DNA of 64,000 nucleotides from NCBI GenBank assembly GCA_015501585.1, contig JADNRY010000017.1:124001-188000 (forward strand), in the 5' to 3' direction. Shown here in pieces: positions 1 to 13,359 of this stretch. The position numbers were made by a program, and so were the translations under genes. Within the stretch, counting starts at the first letter, position 1. Every line of letters begins with the position of its first letter. A model generated the notes under the pieces. The model searched no databases. It saw only the letters and a list, made by a program, of their open reading frames with translations, and was not told the DNA's origin. Source of the stretch: Rhodocollybia butyracea. Its lineage: Eukaryota; Basidiomycota; Agaricomycetes; Agaricales; Omphalotaceae.

Positions 1-2
1 AT

Positions 3-1052
3 CCGGCCGCTTACATTCGCAAGCTTTTATCGTTACCTGACTCCGAGCCTGCTCCTCTGAAAGAGTGGCGGTCGGGCACACCGTTAGTCAAGATTTGCGG
101 TGTTCGAAACGAAGAAGAAGCGCTACTTGTTGCGGAAGCAGGAGCCGATATGTTGGGTTTGATGTTTGTCAAAAAATCAAGTCGGTACATCGACTTTGAC
201 ACTGGAAAACGTATATCTGAAGCCATCCACGCCTCGAAACCCCCAATTTCACCTTCAAATTCGCTCGATGACTCTTCTCTTAATGTACCTTGGTTCACCT
301 CCCAAATCAACCGTTTCGCCTCGATCGCTTCTAAACCTCTTATTGTCGGAGTTTTCCAAAACTCTTCTTTGTCCACCATTCTCCAGGCAATCTCATATTG
401 CCAACTGGACGTTGTTCAGCTTCATGGCTCCGAGCCTACCGAATGGGCACGCCATATTCCTGTCCCTGTTATACGTGCCTTCCATGTTGGTAAGGAGTTA
501 TCCAGCATCGATGGGATTACTCGCGGAGGTAACCACCACTTTATTTTACTCGACTCGCAGAGAGACGATGGAAGTGGCGTCAGCGGAGGCACGGGCAAAG
601 TTGTGGATTGGAAACTGGCTAAACGCGTGGTTGACGCAGGTGAGATTGTTACAGACAACGCGGCCTACAAGACCGTTGAAGCTGTGGCAGCGGTAGCACC
701 AATGCCACCAGTCACTGAGACTGAGCTCAGACCTGACCCGGCGAGTCCCGCCGAAGAATCTTCGCCAGTGACCAACGGTGAATTGAACGGACATGTGAAG
801 CATGGTACCATATCGTCTTCTTCTGCAACATTATCTAGATATCCTCTCCCTATTATCCTTGCCGGCGGACTAAATGCGGAAAACATCGCCGAAGCTATCG
901 CTGAAGTTCGCCCTTGGGCAGTTGATGTTAGTGGTGGTGTCGAGAATAAAGAGAAAACAGGAAAGGATATGGAGAAGGTCAGAGCTTTTATTCAACGTGT
1001 GAAGAGTGTTTCAAATTTGGAGAATGTCAACGGTCCTGGTTATGATGTATGA
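3..1052 (+). CDS. TRP1: TRP1, C-terminal phosphoribosylanthranilate isomerase part (5' end outside window)
   Basis: Open from the first bases of the window to a TGA, so the N-terminal part lies to the left. The visible ~349 residues form the phosphoribosylanthranilate isomerase (PRAI) domain, which converts N-(5-phosphoribosyl)anthranilate to CdRP in tryptophan synthesis. Seen directly: VKICGV near visible residue 29, GADMLGLMF near 48, QLHGSE near 139, ILAGGLN near 285 and DVSGGVE near 308, the usual order of PRAI substrate and phosphate-binding motifs. A Ser/Pro/Glu-rich insert of about 50 residues sits between the last two motif groups. In fungi PRAI is normally fused behind glutamine amidotransferase and indole-glycerol-phosphate synthase domains. 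The linker upstream of VKICG fits such a fusion, but those domains are not in the window. Confidence 0.9.
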   Translation, partial: PAAYIRKLLSLPDSEPAPLKEWRSGTPLVKICGVRNEEEALLVAEAGADMLGLMFVKKSSRYIDFDTGKRISEAIHASKPPISPSNSLDDSSLNVPWFTSQINRFASIASKPLIVGVFQNSSLSTILQAISYCQLDVVQLHGSEPTEWARHIPVPVIRAFHVGKELSSIDGITRGGNHHFILLDSQRDDGSGVSGGTGKVVDWKLAKRVVDAGEIVTDNAAYKTVEAVAAVAPMPPVTETELRPDPASPAEESSPVTNGELNGHVKHGTISSSSATLSRYPLPIILAGGLNAENIAEAIAEVRPWAVDVSGGVENKEKTGKDMEKVRAFIQRVKSVSNLENVNGPGYDV

Positions 1053-3765
1053 TGTGTATGTAGCTGAGGGTGGTAAATTATTAATTATTCATTCCCTTCA
1101 CTGGACTATTTGGCGACGATTTGTTGGTAATATTTACTAAGGGATAGCTTGGTGCAGCAGGAACTAGAAGTTATCGCGTTTTCGGTGCTACGTCCCATTT
1201 CCGTCGTACGGAAAAAACGAAGTTTCTCATTCAAATCTCGTATTGTGAGGGATTTGAAATCCTAGTCTTTTTCGTGGATGCTTATAACATGCGAGACAGC
1301 GCTTCAGCTCACCAGGCCATTCGATGATGACATCCTGGCATAAGTTTGTGAAGTTTGAACGTCTGTCCGAAAAGGTTCAACACGTACATGTGTACCCCCA
1401 TCAGCTCACGTTGGGACCCAACTTGAATTGCAATATACAACTACAGCGGTCAGACTGATGCTCTGGGTAGGTAAATCAGTATAAGCATCGCTATGGACAG
1501 TCTTAAGGTTTGATTTGTGTTTGAACATACGCATTAAGTTCAGGTACTACTTCGCCGCAAACCATCTTGAATGCAAGGAACAGTCTGTTTGCTTCGATTC
1601 CACTTTCTCCACTGGGGTTTCTGTGGGGCACAAAGTTTCTTCTCATCCCCGGCTTGTCCCCGGCCCTCCCATACAAGATATGTAAGTTCCTTGCAGACAT
1701 CGGGGCATGGTATTGCCCTATTTGACAAGTTCTATTGCCATGTTATCATCCTGCTACTTTCCATTCCAAAAGTCGTCCAGAAATAGTCCGCATCGTAAAA
1801 TCCAGGAATAAACGAAACGAGAGGGACGTCGGGCCATCAGGTCCAGTACTACAAGGAGGGACCGTTTGATGGGTCTCATTCCGATATCACGGGAGTCACA
1901 TCACTGATACTCAATTCCAGGGTGCAACTCCGGACACCGGATCCTCGGCGAGCTACTATAAAATTGTATGTAAATAATAAAATTTTGAACTTTAGCCATT
2001 TTTATGAGTGAACAATACGTCAGTCAAGCAGCACCGTACCTCGCTATACCCATTACTATGATTATAACAGAATATTTAGATTTTATTCACCTGTACCGAT
2101 TCCATCCAGGGTTTTCCGTAAATACATACCGACCACCGCAATTTAAGAGTTGCGTTCGGACGCAGATCACGTTACTACACCTTCATACTGTAGAGACTGT
2201 AGAGACAAATAAATCTCTTGTATTGCCACTAAGTAAATAGAGAAGTGTTAGTGTATTGAATGCTACTACTTACTACCTGTTCCGAAAAATACGGACAAAT
2301 CGACTAATAAGGCTGGGCGCCTAGAGCATTTCTATCTTTGTAGACAAAATCGGCGCATGTTCCGCTAGAAAAATCATAGTTATGTCCCAGGCTGGCCCGG
2401 GTGCACTCCGCTAGCACCGATAAACCACTAATGTATTGTCACGTCTGGCTCATCTGTAACGGATTACATCATGTTCCTGAATCGGAATGAGACCCATCGA
2501 ACCCGGCCTCCTACAAGGAGTCCTTTTGAAGGAATACGATCTGGATCTTAGATACGATTCCCAGGCCTCATTTTACCAGGCAATAGCCCATCGGCAGTAT
2601 ATCACTTCCTCGGTATATTGAAGCCATCCTGCCATCTTCAAGTTAAGCATAGACTGTACCAAGTACTACTAGTAATAATGCACTGGCCATTTGATTCCGT
2701 GTCTTTTTCGAGTGAGCTGCAAACCACCAGAAACTACCCACTGAGTCACTGACAAGGTTTATACCATCTCCCATGGCATCCCGATATATAATCCCCGATC
2801 CAGATCTTCAGTGACTCGGAGTCGTCCCACAAGCTCGTTGAAGGTTTGCCTTAAGAGTAACTTGTAGGGTATAAATGTTGTAGTAGATATATTTGCAGTT
2901 ACTTGTAGTACCTTTGCTGTTTGTCGAGCCCCAGGAGTCAAGGTCTGGCGATTATCATCGGAAGGGCCGGTATTCAAGCTTCAAGCGGCAAGCCATGCCA
3001 AGAGCCATGTCAATTTTGTGCAGATTGTAAAGGAAAGCGAAGTCTGAATAGGTCTGCCCGAGGTTAATGCAGGAATGAGTTCTTCCAGGACTACTAAGGA
3101 CTAAGTGCTTAGTACAAGATTGTTGGCAGTAAGACGAATGACACATAAAAAAGCATGAGATCATATATAGGCAACTAGACGCCCATCGGGGCTACTCCAG
3201 GCGCCGAGCCACATTTTAGGAGTTGCTGCATACATCGAAAGGATAAATGAACAGACACGGGTCCATTTGCCATATAAGCAGAGCAGATGTTATCCACTGT
3301 ACATTCTATCTTTTTTTGACGGAGGCGAGCAATTTGTGAATACTAAGGTTTATGGACTAGATTAGGAAGAATTGCATATGTAGTCAGAGGACTGCATGGC
3401 GATCATATCGGCGATCCCCAAGGTTCATGGCCAAAAACATAAAACGATTGGAGAAAAAACATCGAGTAGTCATACCACCGGATGGATAAAATAATGACCT
3501 CTCAAGTTGCAACTTGAAGTCAGTAGATAAACCTTGACTCGGCATATAATTTTAAACAAGGGGACGAAAGAAAGCGACGTTGGCCGATAGAAAGTGTACA
3601 TATAGTCAAGTTTTTTTTCCAGGAACGGCCAGATGACCTCCTATTTTCTCTCGACATGGCTCAGTCGAATTGAATAAATGGTAGGGGCTTTGCGATTTCG
3701 AATCCGAGACGCATCCGTCTTGCCCTTATTCTGCTATAATCCAACCTTCTCTTAACCACCACCAC
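1053..3765. other. Gene-poor intergenic stretch
   Basis: About 2.7 kb with no ORF that looks coding. The longest frames are 60-80 codons, have no recognisable domain and lie among many stops. It contains an inverted repeat pair (listed separately). The last ~100 bases should be the promoter of the C2H2 gene at 3766. Confidence 0.6.
1853..2513. repeat. Inverted repeat pair, ~33-nt arms about 600 bp apart
   Basis: The left arm (1853-1885) and right arm (2481-2513) are reverse complements. The 18 nt at 1868-1885 and 2481-2498 match perfectly, and the outer part has several mismatches. The interior is AT-rich with no ORF. The layout could be a decayed non-autonomous element (MITE-like) or a chance survivor. 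No clear target-site duplication was found. Confidence 0.45.
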
Positions 3766-4933
3766 ATGTCCAACTTCAACTTTCCCAATCCCGAGTACGA
3801 TTACTCTTACTTGGGTAAGTCAGAATGTCATTCACTTTATATCACATCTACAATATTTAGTTGCAGGGGCCTCACAGCCGACATTTTTTGAGTCGGATTC
3901 GCGGTCTAACGCTTTCACGGTTTATCCTTCAGAGGATCGTGACTACAACATTTACGACCATGACCAGTTTGCAGCATATATCAACACGAACCAGTCTTCT
4001 GTACCGTCTATATATGGTCAGAATTTAAATATCCTGAAAATCTTCAAAAAACTCATTATCCCTATCCCAGAGCGTACATACTGCATTCCTATCGACCATT
4101 CTGTTCCGTGCATGAACCATTCGGGTAAGCTGGCTATACACTCCCCTGCAAATCATCTTCTTAATTTGAATAACATGCAGGCGTGCGGCTCCAGAGGCCT
4201 CCTGTTTTGTCCTGGCCGATGGAGTGTTTTTCCCCTACCACGCCGGTATATATGTCGAACTCCGTGTCGAATTCCGTTGGTCCTTTCTTAAACCCAAGCT
4301 TCTCGACGTCAGAGCGTGAGCCATTCCCGTGTTGACGCCAACTATTAGTTTAAACTCTTTTTAGCGTATCCTCCATCGAGTGATAGTTTGGATGAAACAT
4401 CGAACGTTTTTGACATACAATTCGGAGCTGCTGCGAGTGCTTGGTCCGCGGGTTCTCGTTCTTCAGGCCGAGAGTTTCTGTACCGATTCTCCGATCCCAT
4501 CCAGGACACTGAATCTTTACATTCGTCATCAACGTCCGACTCCCATGAGTCTGTACAGCGCTTGTGGCGGTCTGCCATACGCGTTCCTTCTCTTTCCTCC
4601 GAGGCGAATTCTCACCGTGTGAGCTCAGATCATCGAAGGCGATTTTCTTGCCTTTTGGCGGGCTGTTCGCGCAGATTTACCAGTCAGTACACACTAAAAG
4701 TGCACATGGAGGCACACAAACCAAAACCCAAGGTTTCCTTTCCTTGCACTCACGGCTGCTCGGAGCGTTTTTCTCGTCAACATGATCGTCTACGACACGA
4801 AGTCGCAAAGCATGGAAAAATCTGCGAATTTACATGCGAGGAATGTGGTAAATTTTTCTCTACAAATAAAACTTTGAGTAACCACCGATGTCCTGTTGCT
4901 CAAGGAGGTACCCGTTGGGTTCCGAGTATTTAG
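3766..4933 (+). CDS. C2H2 zinc-finger protein, three C-terminal fingers
   Basis: Five exons with good GT-AG introns (3815-3866; one starting near 4016; one after 4120; one near 4315-4364) join into one frame starting MSNFNFPNPEYDYSYL. The first two thirds are Ser/Asn/Pro-rich and disordered, as in an activation region. The C-terminus holds three zinc-finger units: CLLAGC with H-x3-H, CTHGC with H-x5-H, and CEEC ending H-x-C, the last an atypical C2HC finger. It is probably a nuclear DNA-binding transcription factor. Target genes cannot be deduced. The gene sits alone between the long intergenic stretch and the histone demethylase on the other strand. Confidence 0.75.
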
Positions 4934-5481
4934 CTTTAACAATCTTGCTATATGATTTTGGATCGAAAAAAATACTAGTACTTCTGTGCCCTCTAAATTC
5001 GATTCTACTTTGTCTAAAAAGAAACAGAATTTCGGATGTTTTCCAAGTACATTTGGATCGTCAAAGGAAGATAGCCGACCTTCAAACGAGTACTAGGAAA
5101 TCAAAACGGCGAGTTAAAGCAGCATTCTTTAACATGAAGCTTCCAAACTGTAAGCTGGATCCAATTTCATTCAACTATGCTCGGCAACGGAGGTGTGCAA
5201 AGACATTGAAGCAATCAACGTGAATCGTGGCTCGTAAAAAGACTCAATAGCCGACTGTCTCCGAGTTGATCTTCATCAGAAGAAATTGAATCAATCGAAT
5301 TCGGACCGCTCTAGTCCGAAAAGTGCTTGATGAAGACTTTACTATGTAATGAGTATGTACAATATAATACTGATAGGTCAAACCAGATGTGTCTGTAGAA
5401 TGAGTCCTTAGCGTAAGAATATAAAATAGACATAAGCAACAAGAATGCAGAGATATATAAGTAATTTGTCAATGCTAGTTG
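4934..5481. other. Convergent intergenic region
   Basis: A 3' region shared by the C2H2 gene (+) and the JmjC gene (-). One 111-codon frame overlaps the end of the C2H2 gene but is rich in Lys/Arg/Ser without a domain. I see no gene here. Confidence 0.5.
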
Positions 5482-9094
<3,613 letters not shown>

Positions 9095-9383
9095 TTAAAC
9101 GAGGGGAAGCTGAAGATGGATGAACACCCTCGTTAGACGGGATAGTGACGTCCAAGTCCCAAGGGAATTTGTCGAGTCAAGATAGAAAATAAAGACGAAA
9201 TTTGGCTATCGTTTGAACTTGTTGTCAGATCTAGAAGAGAAGACCCATTGAAATGTGTCTGGGCCTGAAGCGTGACTACCATGAGTCATCCTAGCTCTCC
9301 CACGCCGCAGCCACTTCCACTTCTAGCAGTAAGTATCAACTTACTCTATCTTGCAAGCCGTGAACACGCCATATCTACAACTT

Positions 9384-10357
9384 ATGAGCCCTGATATGGA
9401 TATAGACTCACCAAGGCTGCAACCTAGCGCACAAAAAATTGTCGATGAGGAGATAAAGTATGTTTCCCGTGTCCAAACCTTCTCCAAAACCAAAACTGAC
9501 ATCCACTTGTCATTGCAGGGAGTGGCTGTTTGGTACATTTGGGATATATTTGTCCTAGATCCATGTCTGAATGCTCTCTCCTGCAGTCGTATACTTCAAG
9601 CAGAAAAATGCCGACCAATACTTCCTAGCTATGGAGTTGCGTGACGCTATAATACATCTAAGGGGCGAGGGTGCTTTTGTTGCAGTGCCGTTCTATCAAG
9701 CTAATACAGATCCAGTCGGCCCACATCCAATGGGTGAGCTCTACGCAATAGTCAATTTTACAATATTTAGGTGGCTATCGCAGGATCGTACGAAATTTGG
9801 GTTCCACGTGAAACTTTTGCATCTGTGTTTTCCTATATTTGTCGAAATCGTGGTGGTTTGAGGTCTGTCAACGTTATTTCCTGCGCTATTCCCTCTATTG
9901 ACCTATGCTCTATGGTATTTCAGTGTTCTAGTGCATCCTCTGACTAAGGAACAGGTTAGTTGAAAGTTATTCTTGATATCACGCTTGGCCAAAGCTCACG
10001 CAAAGTCAACAGCGCCGGTTTGTCTTGCAGTGGGGAGAGATTAAAAGTGGTAATCTTACATCATCTCTTTTCACAGTGACTACGAATCGAGGGCCTGTTG
10101 GATGGGTTCCCCGCTTCCTCTTGACCTCTCTGTCCTATCATGTCCACTACTCGAAACCGAGCCGCATAACTACCCCAACCTCAGTATGTCATTGCTCCAC
10201 GATCTTCCGAATGGACTCTTAAAGTGCTTTAGAATTTGGCTACTCGGGCACTGGAAATTCTCAGCTCCTTTCTCCTGATTCCAGAAAAATTATGGGCCAA
10301 AATGTAGAAAAGCTCCTGAAAACAGAAAAAGGCGCTGCGAGGGCACCGCTTGACTGA
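9384..10357 (+). CDS. DOPA 4,5-dioxygenase-like protein with altered histidine motifs
   Basis: About seven exons splice to a protein with the DOPA-dioxygenase signature: VDEEIKEW, FVAVPFYQANTDPVGPHPMG, SYEIWVPRETFASVFSYICRNRGG, SVLVHPLTKEQ, ending EKGAARAPLD. The family opens the DOPA ring in betalain-type pigment synthesis (Amanita dodA) or acts in general catechol metabolism. Introns include 9458-9518, 9533-9586, 9955-10012 and 10018-10076. The last two bracket a 5-nt exon at 10013-10017. The early EWHFHIYF-type motif reads EWLFGVVYF and the later R-D-H reads R-D-Y, so conserved histidines are missing; activity is doubtful. The start is uncertain: ATG 9384 is in frame, while ATG 9281 opens a Pro/Ser-rich exon that does not splice in phase. 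Confidence 0.7.
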
Positions 10358-10597
10358 AAACTTCGTTACTTCTGCTCACCCTGTTGCTTGAAACTGCTTG
10401 TACTCTTAAAACTCTGCTCGTACAAGCCCCATCTATGTAAATGTGTAATTTTTTAGTTATTCAATGGTCATAATATCCACCTAACGGCCTAGGGGTAAGA
10501 AGCATCCTAACTTCTGAGCATACAATGTGCATAGTTGATTGGAATATATATATACGTAGATCACAAGGGTAGAAATGAAAGTGAAATGTAGAGCTAG

Positions 10598-11467
10598 TTA
10601 GGCTTGGCCATAGAAACTTTTTCCATTTGTCAAAGGGACTGTATCCTCTCCTACAGGGGCGCCCTCACCGACAGAGGCAGTAGCAAAGGGATGCAGCCTT
10701 GCTTCTCTGGTTTTGAGATATTTGATGCAGTCGGAGACAATCCAGACGCCATCTAAGTAAAAGGACATTGTGAGAAACACGATGACGCCTGGAAAATAAA
10801 GCAAAAAAACTCACATGCTTCCAAGAGTAAGAAAAACCCAAGGATCACAGCTATAATGACTATTGCGACACCCTTAGAAACCTTCCCAGGCACACCAATG
10901 CATGAATTTGAATCCGAATTAGTGCACCAGCTTTCCTTGTCCTTAGCCAAGAGTATGATCAGAGCTATGCCTGTAAAAAAGTGCAAAAAGAGCAGAGTCT
11001 TAAGAAAATTGTTGAACGTTTTTATCCAGCCTATTCGTCGACTCAACACGCCAAAGAGTCTAGATAGGAAGTGAACAAGTCATCTTTGAAGTCTAAGAGG
11101 GAGGAACCCACCCAAAAAGAGCTGATAGAAGTAGACAGATGTCGCTAATGACAATCAAAGCAGCAATGGCTTCTGCTCCCGTGGTTACACTTTTCGATGT
11201 TCCAACTGGTACATCCATGCCTACTCACAACGTTATCAGCGAAGGCCTGTGGGACTGATCGCTCCCGAACACTCACCTTTGCGGAGGTCATTGATAGCAA
11301 CGATATAGCTGGCAGCCTGTAAGCCCGAAACAACTAATGTGTACAACGATACTACGAAGGCTCCGAGCTAGGAGATATCCAAGAAAGAAAAGGTTGAAAT
11401 AAATCCGGGCGAATTCGAGGAACACACGTACCCGAATCGGAAGACAGCAAAGAAAATGTTGGCCCAT
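10598..11467 (-). CDS. Four-span membrane protein, unknown function
   Basis: Five exons starting MGQHFLCCLPIR at 11467. The product has four hydrophobic spans: GAFVVSLYTLVVSGLQ; AIAALIVISDICLLLSALFG; LFLHFFTGIALIILLAKD; and a final one around VAIVIIAVILGFFLLLEA/GVIVFLTMSFYLDG. A Cys-containing loop (ESWCTNSDSNSCIG) lies between spans three and four, and a hydrophilic tail follows. The layout resembles small tetraspan proteins common in basidiomycetes. I do not recognise a named family. ER or plasma membrane location is inference. Confidence 0.65.
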
Positions 11468-12055
11468 GATGGTCTCGCGTGAAGATAAAATGGAAGCAGG
11501 AATCTTGGAAACACAAAGTGAGGAGCATTGGCCTTTTATATCGAAGCCTACGAGAAATATAGTGGGCAATGATTTTGGGCGCAACCTGCTCCTGTTTCGA
11601 TTTTGGTGGGCGCGTCAATGTCCGTTTTTGAGCGCTTTGTTTCACATTCCTTGATTTATATTATATACTTGTAGTCGGCGATGCAGTAATCGCTCTGTGA
11701 GGCACTGTCAGTTATACTATGGATTCTAAGCAGCCAGACATACTATGATAGGTTACTGGTGAATATCACCGTAACATCCCCAAATCATGCTAAGCAATTC
11801 TACTCCAAAGCTGGGTAAAACGATAATTAATTGGACAAGTTATGATATTGCGCCTTGGCTCAAATTAGCCAAACATGTTGGAAGGTTGAATATGGTAATG
11901 TACATGCGAAAGCAAACATACAGAAAGCGATGCGAGATATAAGGATGATGATAAACAATGCATACTGCTGGCAAGGGAAGATGACTGGGAATGATTTCAA
12001 GAACAACAGGATGGCAACGCTCAGAACGTCGAATGGTGTAAAGAATTTGGGCGAA
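11468..12055. other. Intergenic region between two minus-strand genes
   Basis: No coding frame is supported. It should contain the promoter of the four-span membrane protein and the 3' end of the C2H2 gene that ends at 12056. Confidence 0.5.
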
Positions 12056-13227
12056 TCATGACATTCCGTTCGTATAAGCGAGAGGAGTATCCTGATCTAA
12101 TGGTATTGAGGGAGGTTTCGGGATAGGCGTGATGAGGACCTCGGCTTGAGGACTATCCGGAAGAGTGCATTGGTGTTAAGCAAGAATGCAAACTAGATTA
12201 TATGTATAGGACATACCCAAATGTTGCGTGCAGTACACGATCCATCATCGCGTCCTTTTCCTCTCTTACTCTAACCAGCTCTGTGCTCGCCAGTCTCAGT
12301 TCTTCCGTAAGCAGCTCCTGGCGTTCCAGTGCGTACTTGTACTTTGCTTTCATCAAGATGTACAGGACCATTTCTGGTGGTTTTCCCATAACCAGTCTTG
12401 TCGAAGGGTCATATTGAGATCTGAGGTACCCAGGGAGCCTATCAGACAAGTAGCCACTGTCTTCGTCGTCGTCGTCTGGAGATGACATTTGGCGCTCGTC
12501 GGCACGGATAAAGTTTTCATAGTCTATATCGGCGTCGTCCATAGGTTCTGAGTTGGACCACGGCTGTTCGACTTTGAACGTTCTGAAAGCACTCAAGCCG
12601 TTCGCTGGTGTGGGACTAGCTTCTTCACGCTTGCGCTTCCGGGCACCACCACGACCCGGCGCAGGAGGTTCAATATTGTGTTGGAGACGCATGTGCTTTG
12701 CTAGGGCATCGGATCGGGTGAAAGATTTATCACATTCTGTCCAAAGCCTTAGTGACGGGCAATTTTGAGAATCAAAGAAGACGCACCAGGTAACGAACAG
12801 ACGAAAGGTTTTTCACCGGTATGCGACCTGATGTGGGATATGAGGGCAAAGCGAGATGTCTGAGAAAGACCTCTACGATGGCAAGTGGCCCATTCACAAG
12901 TGTAATTGGATTTATTGACTCCGATGTGTTCTGGGCACGAGTTAGAAGATGAGCTTTAACAAAGAAAAGAAGCTCACCACTATGTATATGGTCAATAAAA
13001 ACCCTGAGATTTGTAAACACGCGGCCACAGTCATCCCAAAGGCAAGTGACAGTATCGTTGTCTGCTTCTGGCCGTGATTCGTGCACTGAAGATATTGAAG
13101 GCGAGCCTGGGCGAGAAACAGAGTCAAATCCATTGGTCAAATGTTCATTAGGAATAAATTCGTCGTCGGAAGAGTCAGACACCATCGGAGTGGCGATAAT
13201 CGAAGAACCGGAGCGAGAATGGACCAT
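12056..13227 (-). CDS. Three-finger C2H2 protein, possibly an Iec1-like INO80 subunit
   Basis: Five exons starting MVHSRSGSSIIATPM at 13227 and ending DQDTPLAYTNGMS. After an acidic Ser-rich N-terminus come three fingers: CLWDDC with a long spacing to H-x3-H; CEWATC...HIRSH; and CSLPEC...KHMRLQH, with the TGEKPF linker between the last two. A basic ARKRKREE signal and an acidic segment (SSPDDDDEDS) follow. A helical C-terminus (EMVLYILMKAKYKYALERQ) ends the conserved part. Widely spaced GLI/ZIC-like fingers plus this helix recall fungal Iec1, a zinc-finger subunit of the INO80 chromatin remodeller. That identification is from memory and tentative. The gene is divergent from POL2 with only about 130 bp between the starts. 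Confidence 0.7.
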
Positions 13228-13359
13228 TTAGGAAATTGAAGAAATTTGAAAAGGGTCGGTCAAAGCGTTTGTTTGGAAGAGCGTTACGAGCACGTGTATG
13301 TGATCTACACTGTGACGGTCACCACACAACGCGCTCAATTAATCTCTTCTTCCTTTCTC
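13228..13359. promoter_or_regulatory. Short bidirectional promoter between C2H2 gene and POL2
   Basis: 132 bp between divergent start codons. It holds a CACGTG E-box at 13291-13296, a near-perfect palindrome GTGACGGTCAC at 13312-13322, and an ACGCG core near 13329. The ACGCG core matches the MCB-type element that drives G1/S genes such as DNA polymerases in yeasts. Function is inference. Confidence 0.35.

Noticed and set aside
1503..1700. Short ORFs after TRP1
   Set aside because: 60-80 codons in several overlapping frames with no coding character.
3401..3416. GATCATATCGGCGATC resembling a block at 21454-21472
   Set aside because: Only 11 bases match without a gap. Such matches are expected by chance in 64 kb.
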